From NCBI GenBank assembly GCA_946041635.1, contig CAMGDG010000008.1, forward strand, positions 1-34,620: a stretch of DNA of 34,620 nt, written 5' to 3'. The translations under genes and the position numbers were made by a program. The notes beneath the pieces are model-generated. The model was not told the origin of the DNA. It did not search any database and worked only from the letters and a program-made list of their open reading frames with translations. Shown here one piece after another: positions 8,024-15,468 of this stretch; positions within the stretch are counted from its first letter, which is position 1; the number at the start of each line of letters is the position of its first letter. Source of the DNA: an uncultured Clostridia bacterium. GTDB lineage: Bacteria; Bacillota; Clostridia; Oscillospirales; Acutalibacteraceae.

Positions 8024-8821
8024 TCAAAACAATTCGTCCAGCAAAATATAATACCGCAGTTTTTCTGCATCTTCTTCCATATGCAACAGGCTGTAAAGTC
8101 TGTTTTTTGCTTTTAAAAACACATCGTACGGCAACGCGCACAAATCACACAAATTGTACTGCAAAGAGCGCACGCAAAGCGCAATATCCTGCCAGCGATC
8201 CGCAATACCTGCCTTGCCCAAATCAATAAACCCAACGGTTTTACCGTTTTCCGTAAATGTATTCGGCAGACAGTAATCGCCGTGGGTGAAAACCAAGTCC
8301 TCCGGCGGCTGATGCGTTTCCAAAAAATCGTATAAAGCGTCTAAATCCGTAAAACCGTTTTCACCGAGGGTGTTCGGCTCAAAATCGTCCGTATCCACCA
8401 AGCCGTTTTCGATATTGTATTTTGCTTGTGTCAGCCTTTTGGTTAAACGGCTGTCCAACGGGCAATCGGAAATGTCTATGCTCCACAACCGTTTTAAGCC
8501 GTCCGCAAGGGCGGTAACTGCCATGTCAATGTTATCATCGGTGAGTACATCACAAGCCATTGTGCCGTGCATTTTCGACATTAACAAATAATTTAACCCG
8601 TTTTCTTGCGCGAATGCAAGCACCTGCGGCACAGGCAGTTTGCCGCAAATCCACTTCAAAGCCTCCGCCTCGCGGTTCGCATTGTCCCCCGTCTTTTCAA
8701 TTTTCAGTACAGATTCATCGAAAATATACACGCTGGAATCGGATGCGCCGAGAGTGTCCAAATCAAAACTTTTTCCCTCGATGTTTTCTTTTATGCTATT
8801 GGGTAAGACAAGATTTTTCAT
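8024..8821 (-). CDS. Aminoglycoside O-phosphotransferase, APH(3')-like
   Basis: 265-aa kinase-like phosphotransferase. It has the Brenner motif HGDYCLPN (180-187, catalytic D182, N187), the metal-binding IDLGKAGIADRWQDIA (D200), K40 in VLKIEK and E51 or E53 as its partner. The C-terminus reads YYILLDELF, strikingly like APH(3')-IIIa. Established members phosphorylate the 3'-hydroxyl of kanamycin/neomycin-type aminoglycosides using ATP. The protein is intact and of normal length (about 264 aa), with ATG at 8821 behind AAGGTG. No transposase or other mobile sign flanks it, and it is embedded behind conserved genes, so it looks like an intrinsic chromosomal homologue. Substrate and resistance are not proven by sequence. 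Confidence 0.9.
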   Translation of the reverse strand: MKNLVLPNSIKENIEGKSFDLDTLGASDSSVYIFDESVLKIEKTGDNANREAEALKWICGKLPVPQVLAFAQENGLNYLLMSKMHGTMACDVLTDDNIDMAVTALADGLKRLWSIDISDCPLDSRLTKRLTQAKYNIENGLVDTDDFEPNTLGENGFTDLDALYDFLETHQPPEDLVFTHGDYCLPNTFTENGKTVGFIDLGKAGIADRWQDIALCVRSLQYNLCDLCALPYDVFLKAKNRLYSLLHMEEDAEKLRYYILLDELF

Positions 8822-8864
8822 TTTTTCACCTTACAAACATTTTCGATGCACTTGAATACTGCGA

Positions 8865-9545
8865 TTATCTGAATATCTCCATATTTTCGGTGTAGGATTT
8901 AAGTTTGATTATATCAACATCCTGTGAATCGGTATTTGTATCCTTTGTCAATGCGCCGATTAAAAGTGACGGATTGATATTCACCGTATTACCCGAGGAA
9001 AGAACGGTTTTAAGAATAAGTCTGCCGTCTTTTTCAACAAGCTCATATGTTCTTATATGCTCTTTAATATTGACCTCTTTTTCCACCTTTTTTCTGCCCT
9101 GTTTGACCTTTTTAGGAACGATGATTTCGTCAGAAGAAAGCATTGAATGGGCGTTTTTGAGTAACAACTCATCGGGATTATTAAATATAATCTCATATTC
9201 CGCATAACGGATATCAGCCGCCGAAAAAACGGGGGCGGCAATTCTTTTTACTGTTATGTCGGTGGGGAGTGCGTTATTCAGTCTTTCGGTCAATTCCGTT
9301 AAATCAACATCCTCCAAGAGGCGAAAATCCACGGTTTCACAATAGCTTTCAACGCCAAGAGACAGGGGCATTGCAAAGGTTAAAAACGCATGTGGATTAA
9401 AGCCTTCCGTAAACCAAACAGGCACATTTGCTCTTTTCATTGCTCTTGTAATGCAACGAACCGTATCGAGGTGGGAAATATACTTTGCCATGCCTGTTTT
9501 TTCATAAAACATACGCACATCAAGCCAACTTTTATTTCCTTGCAT
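8865..9545 (-). CDS. DUF2344 / TIGR03936-family protein, partner of the radical SAM protein
   Basis: 226-aa protein of the radical-SAM-linked DUF2344 family. The signature is at the N-terminus: MAKYISHLDTVRCITRAMKR, then VPVWFTEGFNPHA and PLSLGVES. Function is unknown. In many bacteria this domain is fused to the C-terminus of the radical SAM protein encoded just upstream; here the two are separate genes that overlap by 14 bp. Its GGAGG ribosome binding site lies within the last codons of the radical SAM gene, so translation is probably coupled. Usual neighbours in Clostridia are rng and rplU, which are missing here; an APH-like gene follows instead. Confidence 0.88.
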   Translation of the reverse strand: MQGNKSWLDVRMFYEKTGMAKYISHLDTVRCITRAMKRANVPVWFTEGFNPHAFLTFAMPLSLGVESYCETVDFRLLEDVDLTELTERLNNALPTDITVKRIAAPVFSAADIRYAEYEIIFNNPDELLLKNAHSMLSSDEIIVPKKVKQGRKKVEKEVNIKEHIRTYELVEKDGRLILKTVLSSGNTVNINPSLLIGALTKDTNTDSQDVDIIKLKSYTENMEIFR

Positions 9546-11376
9546 CGCACTTACCTCCGTTCAGCTTATTGGCTCCGCAGGCAGAGCATTTTATACGGCA
9601 ATGGGGCGTTGTTTCGCTATTATGCGCCTTTTTGTTTTCCTCTATAAGGAATTCCTTGCGTATTCCGTAATCCATATGGTCCCACGGCAGAATTTCATCA
9701 TATTCACGGCGGCGGTTTGCGTAAAACTCGGGGGTAAGATTACATTCGGCGAAAGCTTCGCTCCATTTGGAAAAATCAAAGTATTCGTCCCAACTATCAA
9801 ACTTACAGCCCTTTTGCCATGCCTTATAAATAACCTCGCCGAGGCGTCTGTCGCCCCTTGCCAGAACACCCTCCAATACAGAGGTATCCGACTGATGATA
9901 GCTTACGGAGATTTTACGGCTCTTTACGCCGGACAAGAGGTGTTTTTGCTTTTCAATAAGCATTTCCCCTGTATCCTGGGGCTCCCATTGGAAGGGCGTA
10001 AAGGGTTTGGGGACAAAAGAAGCACAGCTCACGCTAACCGTTACGCCTTTACCCTTTGGCCTATCGGGATTTCGGTAATACAAATCAACAACCTTTTGGG
10101 CAAGGTCGGCAATACCCGCAATATCCTCCATAGTTTCCGTGGGAAGTCCCATCATAAAATAGAGTTTAACCGCAGTCCAGCCGCCCTCAAAGGCCTTAGA
10201 AGCTGTACGCATAACCTCTTCTTCGGTAACATTTTTGTTAATTGCATCACGAAGTCTTTGAGTACCTGCCTCAGGGGCAAAGGTAAGTCCGCTTCGACGC
10301 ACCTTTTTAAGCTCCTCCATAAGCTCGTCCGAGAAATTATCAACACGCAAAGAGGGCAAAGAAACATTTATATTTTCCTTTAACGCCCAATCAAACAGCA
10401 TGGGTATAAGCTTATCAATCCCTGTGTAGTCGCTTGTACTTAATGAGCAAAGGGAAATTTCATCGTATCCCGTGGCATTACTTATGGCTCTGCATTGATT
10501 ATTGATAGTTTCCGGGGATTTTTCACGGATTGGGCGGTAAATAAAGCCTGCCTGACAAAAGCGGCAGCCCCTTATACAGCCTCTGAACACCTCGCCCACA
10601 GTTCTGTCCTGAACAACATCTATAAACGGAACTACAAAGTCTTTGGGGTAATGGGTGGTATTCAAATCGCTGATTATTCTCTTTTTAACCTTTTCGGGGG
10701 CTGTTTCACGGCTTTTAACGGATTTTACTGTACCGTCCTCGTTATAATCCACATCATAGAATTCAGGTACATATACTCCCTCGATTTTAGCCGCATCACG
10801 CAAGAATTCAAGCCTTGTTGAGCCTTTTTCCTTATGCTTGATAAGCAGGTCGATAAGCTCGTTTGTTACCTCTTCACCCTCACCGGGCAGGAAAATATCA
10901 ATAAAATCGGTTATGGGCTCGGGATTGCAAACGCAGGGACCGCCTGCAATTACAATGGGGGCAAGTGCGCTCCTGTCCTTTTTAAGTACGGGAACGCCGC
11001 CTAAATCAAGCATATTGAGCACATTGGTATAGCTTAACTCATACTGCATTGTAAAGCCTATAAGGTCGAAATCGCAAAGGCTGTCGCCGCTTTCGAGAGC
11101 ATAAAGCTTAACGCCGTTTTCACGCATAAGCGTTTCCATATCCTCCCACGGTGCAAACACACGCTCACACCATGCGTCGTCCCTTGCGTTTACAAGGCTG
11201 TAAAGAATTTTTAATCCCAAATGGGACATACCGATTTCATAACTGTCGGGGAAACAGAAAGCATATCTTAATTTTACGCTGTTTTTATCCTTTACAACGC
11301 TGTTAAGCTCGCCGCCTGTATATCTTGCAGGCTTCTGAACCTTTCGGAGCAATTTTTCAACTTCTTTTTTAACCAT
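9532..11376 (-). CDS. B12-binding/radical SAM protein, TIGR03960-like
   Basis: 614-aa radical SAM protein. An N-terminal region of about 180 residues resembles a cobalamin-binding-like domain (FCFPDSYEIGMSHLG type start, GGPCVCNPEPI, FLPGEGEE). The radical SAM core carries the 4Fe-4S ligands C267, C271 and C274 (C-x3-C-x2-C in RGCIRGCRFCQ), then FAPEAGTQRLRDAINK and MGLPTET. A second C-x3-C-x2-C (C593, C597, C600) plus C610 lies at the extreme C-terminus and may bind metal. The true substrate of this family is not established. The ATG at 11376 has AGAGG six bases upstream. It overlaps the DUF2344 gene and follows the M50 peptidase gene by 54 bp. Confidence 0.9.
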   Translation of the reverse strand: MVKKEVEKLLRKVQKPARYTGGELNSVVKDKNSVKLRYAFCFPDSYEIGMSHLGLKILYSLVNARDDAWCERVFAPWEDMETLMRENGVKLYALESGDSLCDFDLIGFTMQYELSYTNVLNMLDLGGVPVLKKDRSALAPIVIAGGPCVCNPEPITDFIDIFLPGEGEEVTNELIDLLIKHKEKGSTRLEFLRDAAKIEGVYVPEFYDVDYNEDGTVKSVKSRETAPEKVKKRIISDLNTTHYPKDFVVPFIDVVQDRTVGEVFRGCIRGCRFCQAGFIYRPIREKSPETINNQCRAISNATGYDEISLCSLSTSDYTGIDKLIPMLFDWALKENINVSLPSLRVDNFSDELMEELKKVRRSGLTFAPEAGTQRLRDAINKNVTEEEVMRTASKAFEGGWTAVKLYFMMGLPTETMEDIAGIADLAQKVVDLYYRNPDRPKGKGVTVSVSCASFVPKPFTPFQWEPQDTGEMLIEKQKHLLSGVKSRKISVSYHQSDTSVLEGVLARGDRRLGEVIYKAWQKGCKFDSWDEYFDFSKWSEAFAECNLTPEFYANRRREYDEILPWDHMDYGIRKEFLIEENKKAHNSETTPHCRIKCSACGANKLNGGKCDARK

Positions 11377-11430
11377 ATCAAACCTCTTATAAATAATATC
11401 AATTTATTTTACAATATTTCGCCGCTTTTT

Positions 11431-12036
11431 TCAATATTCATAATTACCGAACATAGAAAGAGTTAAAAAAATTGCAATTATTATTACGGAAATATTGTAT
11501 CCCCCCGCCGCAAACACATAAATCCCCCACGCATAGACAATACATATAAAAATAACGGAAGTTATTTTAAGGACAAGCGAGCATACTGCGGCATCGTGCT
11601 TTTGTGACAGAAAGAAATAGAGCGCCATTCCACCGTCAAGGCGTTTTATCGGCAACATGTTGAAAATCATAAGCACAAGGTTTATGCAGGAGATATGCAA
11701 AAGGATTTCGGCTTTACAGAAAGCATATACAAAACAAAAAATTACAAAAAGCACAAGATTTGCAAAGGGTCCGCCCAAAGCTATTATCAGTTCGTTTTTC
11801 ATACTGATTTTTGTACTTTGCCGTCGCTTTATATTCATACCTGTAAGCTCAAAACGGACAGTCTGCGGAGCATTTCCCACCCAAAACATCGCCGCAAGAT
11901 GACCTGTTTCGTGAAAAAGTGAAGAAAAAACGGCAATAAGCACATCGGCGGGGGCACGCATGGACAGCATAAAGGCGATAAGTGCGGCAAAGTAAAAGGT
12001 AATTTCAACGGTTATTCCCTTTATTTTAAATGCCAT
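11431..12036 (-). CDS. M50 site-2 metalloprotease, SpoIVFB-like
   Basis: 201-aa multi-pass membrane protease. The zinc motif HETGH (42-46) sits in a membrane helix, and the third ligand region is NMLPIKRLDGG (126-136, D134). Gene order after an M23 peptidase matches spoIVFA-spoIVFB, where SpoIVFB cleaves pro-sigma-K in the mother cell. Bacillus SpoIVFB is longer (about 288 aa) with a C-terminal CBS domain; this protein ends after the core, so it is a minimal site-2 protease. The ATG lies inside the end of the M23 gene (11-bp overlap), indicating coupling. SpoIVFB function is an inference; a housekeeping M50 protease is the alternative. Confidence 0.82.
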   Translation of the reverse strand: MAFKIKGITVEITFYFAALIAFMLSMRAPADVLIAVFSSLFHETGHLAAMFWVGNAPQTVRFELTGMNIKRRQSTKISMKNELIIALGGPFANLVLFVIFCFVYAFCKAEILLHISCINLVLMIFNMLPIKRLDGGMALYFFLSQKHDAAVCSLVLKITSVIFICIVYAWGIYVFAAGGYNISVIIIAIFLTLSMFGNYEY

Positions 12037-12814
12037 AATTAAGCACCCACAAAGGATTTACATATTTGCCGTTCAAAATAACCTCAAAATGAAGATGATT
12101 TCCCGTAGCATATCCTGTTGCGCCCACAAGAGCCACAGTTTCGCCTTTTTTCACTCTCATACCCTCTTTTACAAGGAGCAAACTGCAATGATTATAGGTG
12201 GTTTTGAGTGTATTGCTGTGCTCTATAATCACATAGTTACCGCTGATTCTGTTATAATCTGCTTTAAGCACCGTTCCGTCATATGCGGCGGCGATTTTAG
12301 TACCCTCGGCGGCGGCGATGTCAAGACCCGTATGTAGAGAATATTCCCCTGTAACGGGGCTTACACGGTAGCCAAACCGTGAGGTTATATTACCGCTTTT
12401 TAATGGGTTTTGCAGATTAACGGTTAAATAAACGGGAGAAAAGGTTGCCTTTTCTCCCGTTACTTCTGTTGTTTCGCCCGCAGGCTCCTGCTGTGAGGTT
12501 TGCTCCTCGGGAGTAAAGGTACCGTCCCACTCGGTTGACGGTGCAAATGTAAACTGCGCCACCTTTTTAAACACTCCCAATATCTCCGACGCCGCCATAT
12601 CCCTTTCGCAAATCGATGCATAAAAGCTTTTTATATTTTGCGAAAGCGTACTGTCTCCACGGCACACCGCAAATAAAATTCCCGTCACGCACAGGGAAAG
12701 TACAAGCTGAATTATTATCACCCGAGCCATAAAAGGCTTCGGTGTTTTTTGTCTGTTACTTTGCCTTTGGCGTGTTCCTGTTTCACGCCTCGGCTCATAA
12801 AAATTATTGTCCAT
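12026..12814 (-). CDS. M23 (LytM) peptidase with N-terminal membrane anchor, SpoIVFA/SpoIIQ-like
   Basis: 262 aa. A basic, Gln/Arg-rich cytoplasmic head (1-28), one membrane helix (about 29-50), a Thr/Glu-rich linker, then a LytM domain (about 138-255). All zinc and catalytic residues are present: H161-x3-D165, H209 and H240-L-H242. An active M23 domain would cut peptide cross-links in cell wall outside the membrane. The position directly before an M50 protease matches SpoIVFA, which holds and inhibits SpoIVFB; retained metal ligands would instead allow true hydrolase activity, as in clostridial SpoIIQ. Start ATG with AGGTG upstream. Confidence 0.85.
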   Translation of the reverse strand: MDNNFYEPRRETGTRQRQSNRQKTPKPFMARVIIIQLVLSLCVTGILFAVCRGDSTLSQNIKSFYASICERDMAASEILGVFKKVAQFTFAPSTEWDGTFTPEEQTSQQEPAGETTEVTGEKATFSPVYLTVNLQNPLKSGNITSRFGYRVSPVTGEYSLHTGLDIAAAEGTKIAAAYDGTVLKADYNRISGNYVIIEHSNTLKTTYNHCSLLLVKEGMRVKKGETVALVGATGYATGNHLHFEVILNGKYVNPLWVLNYGI

Positions 12815-12857
12815 ATTATCACCTATTAAAAATATGATGAGAATACGGACAATATTA

Positions 12858-13610
12858 TTACTTTTTAAAAAATCTGATAATTTTTGAAAGTTCCGAAGAA
12901 TCCACCGTGTTTTTGCCCCTGGTATTTACGATATAATCAAGAAGCATATCTTCGCTGTTCATCACGGCTACTCCCGTTTGAGCGTCATCGGTTATTCTGA
13001 GCACCGATTTTCCGTCCGCAAAATACACTATGGGGTAAACATCGGCTGAAATATCAAAATCGCCGAACACTTGAAGCATTATTCTGCCCTGACGGTGAGC
13101 CTGCTTGACGGGATTTCCCACTTCTTTTTCATATACTCTGTCATTTTTGCCGTGTTTTGTCTGTTTCCAGCTTTGCTGCGAGGTTTTACCGCTGATAATT
13201 CCCCGATAATTTTTAGCCTCGACAATAAACACTCCGTTTTTGCCGATTACAACAAAATCAAGCTCGTTCACCTTTCCCCTGTTATAAATTACGGGATTGG
13301 TGATAACTGTATAATCTTTGGGAAGTCTTTTCAAAACCTCCAAAACCGTTTTTTCACCCTGTACGCCCGATTTAAGTATGGCAAACTTTTTTCTGTTTGC
13401 AGTAAAAATCGCAAGCAAAACAAGTGACAGACATAAAAACATTATTGGGAATGCTATGGGCAGAGCGCTTTTCTTTAAAAGTATTGCCGCAAGCATAACT
13501 ATGCCTGCAATAAAAAACAGCAAGGTAAAGAACACGGCAAAGGCTGTATAAAGCCATGCCTTGTTCTTATTCGTTTTAAGTTGTGATTTTACCTTAACTA
13601 CCCTCGGCAT
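12858..13610 (-). CDS. Membrane-anchored NERD-domain protein (nuclease-related)
   Basis: 250 aa. Two membrane helices (about 19-45 and 50-70) precede a NERD domain with GVQGEKTVLEVL (82-93), NELDFVVIG (115-123) and VEAKNYRG (130-137). The acidic/Lys pattern E116, D118, E131-x-K133 resembles the D-x(n)-E-x-K site of restriction-like nucleases. Activity and role are unknown for most of the family. The gene begins three bases after the ilvD stop, with AAGGTG inside the ilvD end, so it is co-translated with ilvD although no link to amino-acid synthesis is obvious. It precedes the M23 gene by 43 bp. Confidence 0.85.
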   Translation of the reverse strand: MPRVVKVKSQLKTNKNKAWLYTAFAVFFTLLFFIAGIVMLAAILLKKSALPIAFPIMFLCLSLVLLAIFTANRKKFAILKSGVQGEKTVLEVLKRLPKDYTVITNPVIYNRGKVNELDFVVIGKNGVFIVEAKNYRGIISGKTSQQSWKQTKHGKNDRVYEKEVGNPVKQAHRQGRIMLQVFGDFDISADVYPIVYFADGKSVLRITDDAQTGVAVMNSEDMLLDYIVNTRGKNTVDSSELSKIIRFFKK

Positions 13611-13613
13611 ATT

Positions 13614-15287
13614 TTAAAACACCTTTTTCATAACTGCGCCGTCTTTTGCGGAGGAAACAAGGGTTGAATAGCGTGCAAGCCAACCTGATTTTATATTTGG
13701 TTCAGGCTTTACATACACTTTTTTTCTGCTTTCGAGCTCATCATCGGAAACGAGAACATTGATTTTGCTGTTGGGAATATCAATCTCAATTATATCTCCC
13801 TCATAAATAAGGCCGATTTCGCCGCCTGCCGCCGCCTCAGGGGAAACATGACCGATTGAAGCGCCTCTGGAAGCGCCGCTGAAACGGCCGTCTGTAATAA
13901 GTGCAACGGTTTTATCAAGCTTCATACCTGCAAGTGCAGATGTGGGGTTGAGCATTTCTCTCATACCCGGTCCGCCAACGGGTCCTTCATAACGGATAAC
14001 AACAACATCGCCGTCCTTAATCTTACCGTTATAGATAGCGTCGATAGCCTCATCCTCTGAATTAAACACTCTTGCAGGTCCTGAATGAACAAGCATTTCG
14101 GGAGCAACGGCGCTGCGTTTAACAACACAGCCTTCTTTTGCGATATTGCCCCAAAGAATAGCAATTCCGCCGGTTTCGCTGTACGGATTATCAATGGGAC
14201 GAATAGAGTTTGTATTCTTAATATATGCGCCCTTGATATTTTCGCCGACTGTTTTGCCTGTTACGGTAATAAGCGACAAATCAAGGAGATTTTTCTTGGC
14301 AAGCTCCGCCTGAACGGCAGGAACGCCGCCTGCGTTATTCAAATCGTGCATATGAGTAGGTCCTGCGGGTGCAAGATGGCAGAGATTGGGAACCTTTGCG
14401 CTCATTTCGTTGAACATATTAAGGTCAACGGGAACCTCCGCCTCATTGGCGATTGCGAGAAGGTGGAGAACGCTGTTCGAAGAACAGCCCAGAGCCATAT
14501 CACAGGCAAGGGCGTTGCGAATTGATTTTTCGTTAATAATGTCACGAGCCTTAATACCCTTTTCAACAAGGTTCATAATTGCCATACCTGCATGCTTCGC
14601 AAGCTGAACTCTTGCACCGCTTACTGCGGGAATCGTTCCGTTGCCGGGCAGAGCAATACCGATAGCCTCAGCAAGGCAGTTCATACTGTTTGCAGTGTAC
14701 ATACCCGAGCAAGAGCCGCATCCGGGACACACATTTTCTTCAAATTCAAGAAGCTTGCAGTCGTCAATTATACCTGCTTTGCGTGCGCCGACAGCCTCAA
14801 ACATCTTGGAAAGCGAGGTTTCAACGCCGTCAATAAGTCCTGACATCATAGGGCCGCCTGAGCATACAACAGCGGGAATATTAAGACGAACAGCCGCCAT
14901 AATCATACCGGGAACGATTTTATCGCAGTTGGGAACAAGCACCGCACCGTCAAAGCCGTGAGCCATAATCATTGTTTCAACGCTGTCGGCAATAAGCTCA
15001 CGGGAGGCAAGGGAATATTTCATTCCGATATGTCCCATTGCAATACCGTCGCAAACGCCGATGGCGGGAACCATTACGGGAGTACCCCCTGCCATTCTTA
15101 CACCTGCTTTTACAGCCTCGGTGATTTTATCGAGATGGATATGGCCGGGAACTATCTCGCTGTGTGCCGAAACAACGGCGATAAGCGGACGCTCCAGCTC
15201 CTCTTTTGTATAGCCCATTGCATAGAAAAGGCTTCTGTTCGGGGCGCGTTCAACGCCCTCGGTTACATTTTTACTTCTTAAATCCAT
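13614..15287 (-). CDS. ilvD: Dihydroxy-acid dehydratase
   Basis: Iron-sulfur enzyme that dehydrates 2,3-dihydroxy-3-methyl(iso)valerates in isoleucine, valine and leucine synthesis, 557 aa, normal length. Cluster and active-site motifs are present: CDKIVPGM (C121), [14 protein letters not shown] (187-200) and VPGHIHL (46-52). The C-terminal part has GRFSGASRG and the SHVSPEAA-like [11 protein letters not shown]. The ATG at 15287 follows GGAGG by seven bases. It has its own promoter (15336-15364) and a short leader hairpin, and heads a long minus-strand run of functionally unrelated genes. ilvC and ilvB lie 3.5 to 8 kb away on the other side of the GH-like gene. Confidence 0.96.
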   Translation of the reverse strand: MDLRSKNVTEGVERAPNRSLFYAMGYTKEELERPLIAVVSAHSEIVPGHIHLDKITEAVKAGVRMAGGTPVMVPAIGVCDGIAMGHIGMKYSLASRELIADSVETMIMAHGFDGAVLVPNCDKIVPGMIMAAVRLNIPAVVCSGGPMMSGLIDGVETSLSKMFEAVGARKAGIIDDCKLLEFEENVCPGCGSCSGMYTANSMNCLAEAIGIALPGNGTIPAVSGARVQLAKHAGMAIMNLVEKGIKARDIINEKSIRNALACDMALGCSSNSVLHLLAIANEAEVPVDLNMFNEMSAKVPNLCHLAPAGPTHMHDLNNAGGVPAVQAELAKKNLLDLSLITVTGKTVGENIKGAYIKNTNSIRPIDNPYSETGGIAILWGNIAKEGCVVKRSAVAPEMLVHSGPARVFNSEDEAIDAIYNGKIKDGDVVVIRYEGPVGGPGMREMLNPTSALAGMKLDKTVALITDGRFSGASRGASIGHVSPEAAAGGEIGLIYEGDIIEIDIPNSKINVLVSDDELESRKKVYVKPEPNIKSGWLARYSTLVSSAKDGAVMKKVF

Positions 15288-15306
15288 AATGAAACCTCCG
15301 TTTTTT

Positions 15307-15323
15307 CAGTGGACGCCCCACTG
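15307..15323 (-). promoter_or_regulatory. Small hairpin in the ilvD leader
   Basis: CAGTGG/CCACTG with a 5-nt loop lies about six bases before the ilvD Shine-Dalgarno sequence. It could modulate translation. No T-box features are seen. Confidence 0.35.
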
Positions 15324-15335
15324 TAAACTTATTCT

Positions 15336-15364
15336 ATTCTATACTTATCTTTTTTATTTTTCAA
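15336..15364 (-). promoter_or_regulatory. Promoter of ilvD and the downstream gene run
   Basis: Minus strand: TTGAAA (15359-15364), 17-bp spacer, TAGAAT (15336-15341). Divergent to the promoter of the GH-like gene. Confidence 0.7.
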
Positions 15365-15406
15365 GTAGAAAATCAAATTTGAAAGCAAATCTGCATTTTT
15401 TAGTCA

Positions 15407-15435
15407 TTGTATTAAACCGAACTTTATGGTATTAT
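15407..15435 (+). promoter_or_regulatory. Promoter of the GH38/57-like gene
   Basis: TTGTAT (15407-15412), 17-bp spacer, TATTAT (15430-15435), about 34 bp before the ATG at 15469. Confidence 0.7.
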
Positions 15436-15443
15436 ATGCCATA
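15425..15443. promoter_or_regulatory. Palindromic putative operator over the -10 box
   Basis: TATGGTAT-TAT-ATGCCATA is an inverted repeat with seven of eight arm positions matching, covering the -10 hexamer of the GH-like gene. Its outer TGG...CCA is compatible with, but not diagnostic of, a GntR-family site; the GntR gene is the next gene downstream. Confidence 0.45.
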
Positions 15444-15468
15444 TACTTTGATATTAAGGAGAATTCAA

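Noticed and set aside
15289-15468. N-terminal extension of the GH-like protein
   Set aside because: The extra 60 codons cover the promoter and palindrome and have no ribosome binding site, while the ATG at 15469 has an ideal one.
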